Of a stretch of 17,696 nucleotides of DNA, positions 14,045-17,696 are shown in pieces. The notes beneath the pieces are model-generated. The model was not told the origin of the DNA. It saw nothing but the letters and a program-made list of their open reading frames with translations, and made no database searches. The DNA lies in contig SFMP01000080.1 in assembly GCA_004554395.1 (NCBI GenBank), positions 1 through 17,696 of the forward strand. The letters are read 5' to 3'. The translations under genes were made by a program, and so were the position numbers. The DNA comes from Myxococcales bacterium (GTDB lineage: Bacteria > Myxococcota_A > Bradymonadia > UBA4248). Positions within the stretch are counted from its first letter, which is position 1; each line of letters begins with the position of its first letter.

Positions 14045-14749
14045 TTAGAACTTCCACATATCGGGGTCGACGGGATCGTCGCGGAATGTGGCGAGTGCTT
14101 GCAGGAAGGCGCTGCGAGGAATCATGGTGGCGCCATAGCGTTTCATGTTTGGCGTGTAGTCTTGGCAGTCGATGAGTTGGAAGCCGAAATCGCTCGCGCG
14201 TTGAACAAAATGCACAAAAGCGACCTTTGCACTGTCGGAAATTCGGGTGAACATCGATTCGCCGCCGAAAATTCGGCCCATACAAGTGCCGTAGAATCCG
14301 CCGCAGAGTGTGCCATCGTCGTCGTAGGCTTCGACGGAGTGTGCAATGCCGCGATCGCGTAGGTCGCAGAAAGCGTCGATGTAGTCGTTGGTGATCCAGG
14401 TGCCGGCTTCGTGGCGTCGGGCGGTGGTGGCGCATTGGACGATGACGTCGCAGAAGGCTGTGTCGCAGTGTATGGTGAAAGTGCGTTTGGCGATGGTGCG
14501 CCGGAGCGAATGTGAGACGTGGAGGTCGGCGGGGCGCAAAACAAATCGCTTGCGAGGGCAATAAAATGGTATGACGGGGTGGCTGGGAGATGGCCAAGGA
14601 AAAAAGCCGTTGGCGTAGCACGTTGCGAGGTCGTTTGCGTCGTATTGCGTGGCGTAGAAGCCGATGTCGGAGTCGGGGATGAAGTCGACTGGGGGCGTTT
14701 CATAGAGATCATAGTCGGATTTGTCGTCGCGGAGTCGTAAGAAAGTCAT
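14045..14749 (-). CDS. aat: Leucyl/phenylalanyl-tRNA--protein transferase
   Basis: Cytosolic enzyme that transfers Leu or Phe from aminoacyl-tRNA to N-terminal Lys or Arg of proteins, making them N-degron substrates for ClpS/ClpAP. The 234-aa length is normal. Family motifs are plain: YANGFFPWP (about 45-53), TWITNDYIDAFCDLRDRG (about 118-135) followed by AHSVEAY, GGFYG, FGGESMFTR (about 158-166), and FQLIDCQ (about 187-193), where many relatives have (V/L)ID(C/S)Q. The gene converges on the transporter gene and is divergent from the glycosyltransferase gene with only 24 bp between start codons, so its promoter must lie within, or close to, that neighbour's 5' end. No strong ribosome site is visible upstream of the ATG. 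Confidence 0.95.
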   Translation of the reverse strand: MTFLRLRDDKSDYDLYETPPVDFIPDSDIGFYATQYDANDLATCYANGFFPWPSPSHPVIPFYCPRKRFVLRPADLHVSHSLRRTIAKRTFTIHCDTAFCDVIVQCATTARRHEAGTWITNDYIDAFCDLRDRGIAHSVEAYDDDGTLCGGFYGTCMGRIFGGESMFTRISDSAKVAFVHFVQRASDFGFQLIDCQDYTPNMKRYGATMIPRSAFLQALATFRDDPVDPDMWKF

Positions 14750-14773
14750 GGCATTTTGTGATAAGGCAAAAGT

Positions 14774-17557
14774 GTGCGAAAAAAAATCGTAAAGATATCG
14801 GTTATCGTTTTGGCATTGTTCGTCGTAGGCCTAACGGCGTGCATTGTAGTGCGGCAAATTGCGATAGGTCAAGTGTCGCAAAAGGCGATGGCGCGCTTGA
14901 CGGGCACGGGGGCGACGTTCGAGATCGAAACGGGATGGGCGTTTTGGTGCGTCGATTCGATGAAGATCGATTTTGGGGAGATTGGGGGCGTCGAGGCCGA
15001 ACATATATGTTTGACGAACCCATGGGGGGCGATGTTTGGCGACGAAGTCGATGTGGCGGTGGGGAAGGTTCGTGCCAAATTCGATAGTTCCGACGTGGCG
15101 AGCGTTCGAGAACGGATCGTTTCAATTCGATCGAAGTTTGGAAATGGTGAATTAAAATCGATAGAAACGGATTCCAGCAAAAGATATAGCGCAGTTGTTG
15201 GCGATTTTGAGATTTCTATGCGAAGTGGCGACGACGTATCGTTGTCGTTTCGAGGGCGCGATATTTCGGGGTATGCAGGCGGTGGGGAGATCGGCGTCGA
15301 TGGCGTTTTGACGCACAGGTTGACGGGACGCAGATTGCCGTTTTCGATCGACAGCATGCCGGAGATGAGTTTGGAGGCACGGTATCGCCGGGCGGAGAAA
15401 TCGGGGAATGCGTCGGTTCGGTTTGAGCCGGCACTTTCGGGATCGTTTTCGAAGTGGGGGCGTTCGTTTTCGGGGGCGATATCGTCGTTTGAAGTCGATT
15501 GGGATGCCGAAGAGGTTCGATTGTCGATGGGCGATGCGTCGTTAATGCCGAGCGGTGGCGCGGTTTTGCCGCCTGTGGTGATGGCGCACCGAGAGAATGA
15601 TGAATCCAATGTGCCAGATGAAATGGGGGCAAAAAAGGGGGCTGAAACGCCGATGTTGACGGCGCGTGGTGTATCGATTGCGTTGCCCAGGGGGAGGTTT
15701 CGCGTGGCGGATATTGCGGCGGTTCGGATCGATCGACCGCGATTGAGCGTCGATTTGGCGGAGTTGCTAGAGATCCCTGCATTGAAAGAAAATGCGGTCG
15801 TTTCGGCATTTGTTCGATTTTGGAAGCAAGATGCGGGCGCATTTTTGGGCGAAGCGCCAAAATTATCGGTTCGTCGCGAAGATGTGATCAAGAATGCGCC
15901 GAAAGTCGTGAAGAATCCGCTTCCGAAGGAGAAGCTCGAGAAATGGCGGGGGGCGATAGCGCAGTTTGGCGATCGCGTGCGAGCGTTGCCGGCGATAGAC
16001 ATTCGCGAGGGCGAGATCGCTGTGTTGCATGGATCGGATGTGTTTGAGCTTGATGCGATATCGATCAATACGTCGAAGATGTTTAAGGAGAGCCAAGATT
16101 TCGAGATACATTTCGACGTGCGCGGAGCGGATGTGATGTTTGGTGTGTCGTATCCGAAAGATGCGGCATTGCCGAGGCTAGCATTTCGAGCGTCGCAGCT
16201 CGGGGCGCCAGATTTTTTGCGATTGCTGAATTTGCCGATCCCCGAGCAGAATTCGGGCGATGTGACGTTTGACGTTGGGTTATCGTTTAGCGAAGAATCG
16301 GTGTCGATCGATGGGCGTTTGGCGCTACGAGATTTTGCGTTTTATCACGAGAAGATAAGCCCAAACACGATCGAGGGGATCGATATGAAGTCGTCGATCG
16401 TGGCGTCGTATCGATTTGCCGATGACTTGGTGACGATAGACCCCATCGAATTTGAGATGGGTCCGTTGAAGGTCCATGGGACGGTGAGCGTCGAAGCGGT
16501 TCGGAATCAGCCGGTGATATCGTTTGAGTTTTCGAGTGAAAAGATAGCGTGTGCATCGCTGTCGGAAGTGATTCCGAAGGGATTTTTGCCGACGATAACG
16601 AAGTTGTCGTTTGAGGGGGGAGAAATGTCGCCATCGATATCGGGGAAGATACCGTGGAAGTATCCGTTGACGGCGACGTTGAAGGCGACGGGGTTTGAGG
16701 ACAAGTGTTTGCCGGTATTGGTCGAACCGCATCGGACGGAAGTCATTGCGGCGCGAGATTTTACGCATACGACGACGTATACGTATTTCGTCGACTCGAT
16801 AACGGTGGGGCCAGGGACGCCGTCGTATGTGAGGCTTTCGCAGTTGCCGCCTTATGTGAAGGCGGCGATGATGTTGACCGAAGACAAGCGATTTTACGAG
16901 CATGGGCCGTTGCGCGTGTCGTTTATCGAACGTGCACTTCGATTGAATTTGAATGCGCGTCGATATGTGTATGGCGGGTCGACGATAGGCCAACAACTCG
17001 TGAAGAATTTGTTTTTGCGCCGGACGAAGAACATCGCTCGCAAACTCGAAGAGGCACTGATCACTTGGCACATGGAGACATTTGTCACCAAATCGCGGAT
17101 CTTAGAGCTCTACATCAACATTATCGAGTTTGGCCCCGACGTATATGGGATCGAGCAGGGGGCGCAATTCTATTTTGGGAAGCATGCTCGCGATTTGACG
17201 CCGTTGGAGGGTGCGTTTTTGGCTTCGCTGAAAGTGGCACCGTCGAAAGGTGGGCGATTCTACAAGAATGGGTTCCCAAAAGACGGCCGTTGGTGGGAGC
17301 GGAGGCAGAAGTACATCTTAAAGGTATTGGCGGAAAACGGCTATATATCGCCGTTAGAGGTGATCGCAGCGTATGATTGGCGTCCGCAGTTTGTGTACCC
17401 CGACGACCCGAAAGATTGGCGTTCGGTGTGGTTAGAGAAGTACACGGCGTATATGCGCGATGGGGACAAAGCGCTCAAGCGCGGCGTGCAGGGGGCAGAG
17501 AACGACCCATTAGAACGGCGAGAAAGCGGTGGATTGGGGACAGAAATCCCCGATTGA
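14774..17557 (+). CDS. AsmA-like protein fused to a GT51 peptidoglycan glycosyltransferase
   Basis: A 927-aa inner-membrane protein. GTG 14774 is the start (ATAAGG about 7 bases upstream), giving MRKK and a membrane anchor at about 7-28. Residues 30-660 are beta-rich and resemble AsmA/TamB-like periplasmic repeats, ending in IPKGFLPTITKLSFEGG (about 602-618). From about 675 to 890 lies a GT51 glycosyltransferase that polymerises lipid II into glycan strands: TEDKRFYEH with catalytic E703, GGSTIGQQLVKN (734-745), a KSRILELYINIIEFG segment and an FGK segment. No penicillin-binding transpeptidase domain follows, so function resembles MtgA. From memory, long N-terminal extensions of this kind occur in Myxococcota-type genomes. 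It may couple glycan synthesis to envelope lipid transfer, but that is speculation. Confidence 0.85.
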   Translation: MRKKIVKISVIVLALFVVGLTACIVVRQIAIGQVSQKAMARLTGTGATFEIETGWAFWCVDSMKIDFGEIGGVEAEHICLTNPWGAMFGDEVDVAVGKVRAKFDSSDVASVRERIVSIRSKFGNGELKSIETDSSKRYSAVVGDFEISMRSGDDVSLSFRGRDISGYAGGGEIGVDGVLTHRLTGRRLPFSIDSMPEMSLEARYRRAEKSGNASVRFEPALSGSFSKWGRSFSGAISSFEVDWDAEEVRLSMGDASLMPSGGAVLPPVVMAHRENDESNVPDEMGAKKGAETPMLTARGVSIALPRGRFRVADIAAVRIDRPRLSVDLAELLEIPALKENAVVSAFVRFWKQDAGAFLGEAPKLSVRREDVIKNAPKVVKNPLPKEKLEKWRGAIAQFGDRVRALPAIDIREGEIAVLHGSDVFELDAISINTSKMFKESQDFEIHFDVRGADVMFGVSYPKDAALPRLAFRASQLGAPDFLRLLNLPIPEQNSGDVTFDVGLSFSEESVSIDGRLALRDFAFYHEKISPNTIEGIDMKSSIVASYRFADDLVTIDPIEFEMGPLKVHGTVSVEAVRNQPVISFEFSSEKIACASLSEVIPKGFLPTITKLSFEGGEMSPSISGKIPWKYPLTATLKATGFEDKCLPVLVEPHRTEVIAARDFTHTTTYTYFVDSITVGPGTPSYVRLSQLPPYVKAAMMLTEDKRFYEHGPLRVSFIERALRLNLNARRYVYGGSTIGQQLVKNLFLRRTKNIARKLEEALITWHMETFVTKSRILELYINIIEFGPDVYGIEQGAQFYFGKHARDLTPLEGAFLASLKVAPSKGGRFYKNGFPKDGRWWERRQKYILKVLAENGYISPLEVIAAYDWRPQFVYPDDPKDWRSVWLEKYTAYMRDGDKALKRGVQGAENDPLERRESGGLGTEIPD

Positions 17558-17641
17558 ATCGATTGAAGAGAATAGAAACGCGATGAAAAGGTAGAGATGG
17601 TGGTTCAAAAGTGGAAGATTGGGCAAAGAGAGGACAGGAAA

Positions 17642-17684
17642 CCCCAGGCCGCATCGAAGAAGATGGCTTGAGCGCGGCTTGGGG
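17642..17684. other. Imperfect inverted repeat after the glycosyltransferase gene
   Basis: CCCCAGGCCGC (17642-17652) pairs with GCGGCTTGGGG (17674-17684), 11 bp with one G·T pair and a 21-nt loop. Neither strand carries a proper T tract directly after it, so it is only a possible weak bidirectional terminator. The rest of 17558-17696 shows no gene I can support. Confidence 0.4.
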
Positions 17685-17696
17685 TGGGGATAAAAA

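Overview
The window looks like chromosomal DNA of a Gram-negative deltaproteobacterial-type organism. A member of Bradymonadales/Myxococcota or a close relative is my best guess. This rests on a lipoprotein with MopE-type putative metal-binding repeats, a long AsmA-like protein ending in a GT51 peptidoglycan glycosyltransferase, a SUMF1-domain protein, and aat on an otherwise ordinary chromosomal stretch. The assignment is inference; there is no rRNA or other marker gene here.

Left part (1-1930) is accessory and partly decayed. It holds the 5' end of an AAA-ATPase-like (PF09820-type) gene leaving the window on the minus strand, a SUMF1-domain gene without a clear start and with mosaic base composition, and a start-less remnant of an AlbA_2-type regulator on the minus strand. 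Both the AAA 5' end and the remnant are easily missed because neither is a complete ORF.

Central part (1994-9454) is the main item: three same-strand genes encoding an all-helical kleisin-like protein (496 aa), a second subunit with an acidic tail (346 aa), and a 1496-aa SMC/MukB-type coiled-coil ATPase. The layout is that of MukBEF/MksBEF/Wadjet (JetABC). No JetD/MksG-type TOPRIM nuclease follows; the next gene is a HAD phosphatase. The ATPase has an atypical P-loop and Asp-Asn where the Walker B Asp-Glu is expected. It is either a divergent condensin or a nuclease-less (or differently armed) Wadjet-like defence system.

Right part (9711-17557) is core-like: phosphoglycolate-phosphatase-like gph, a MopE-type lipoprotein closed by a strong terminator, a CNT-family nucleoside transporter with in-frame 66-bp repeats and a large insert, aat on the minus strand, and divergently from it the AsmA-like/GT51 fusion.

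A dispersed palindromic element occurs three times at 3' gene ends (about 3460-3610, 9460-9640, 13930-14040). It has conserved outer arms, variable cores, a fixed module order and an adjacent oligo-purine/pyrimidine tract. Related-looking hairpins reach into the end of the first SMC-system gene and perhaps into the transporter gene.
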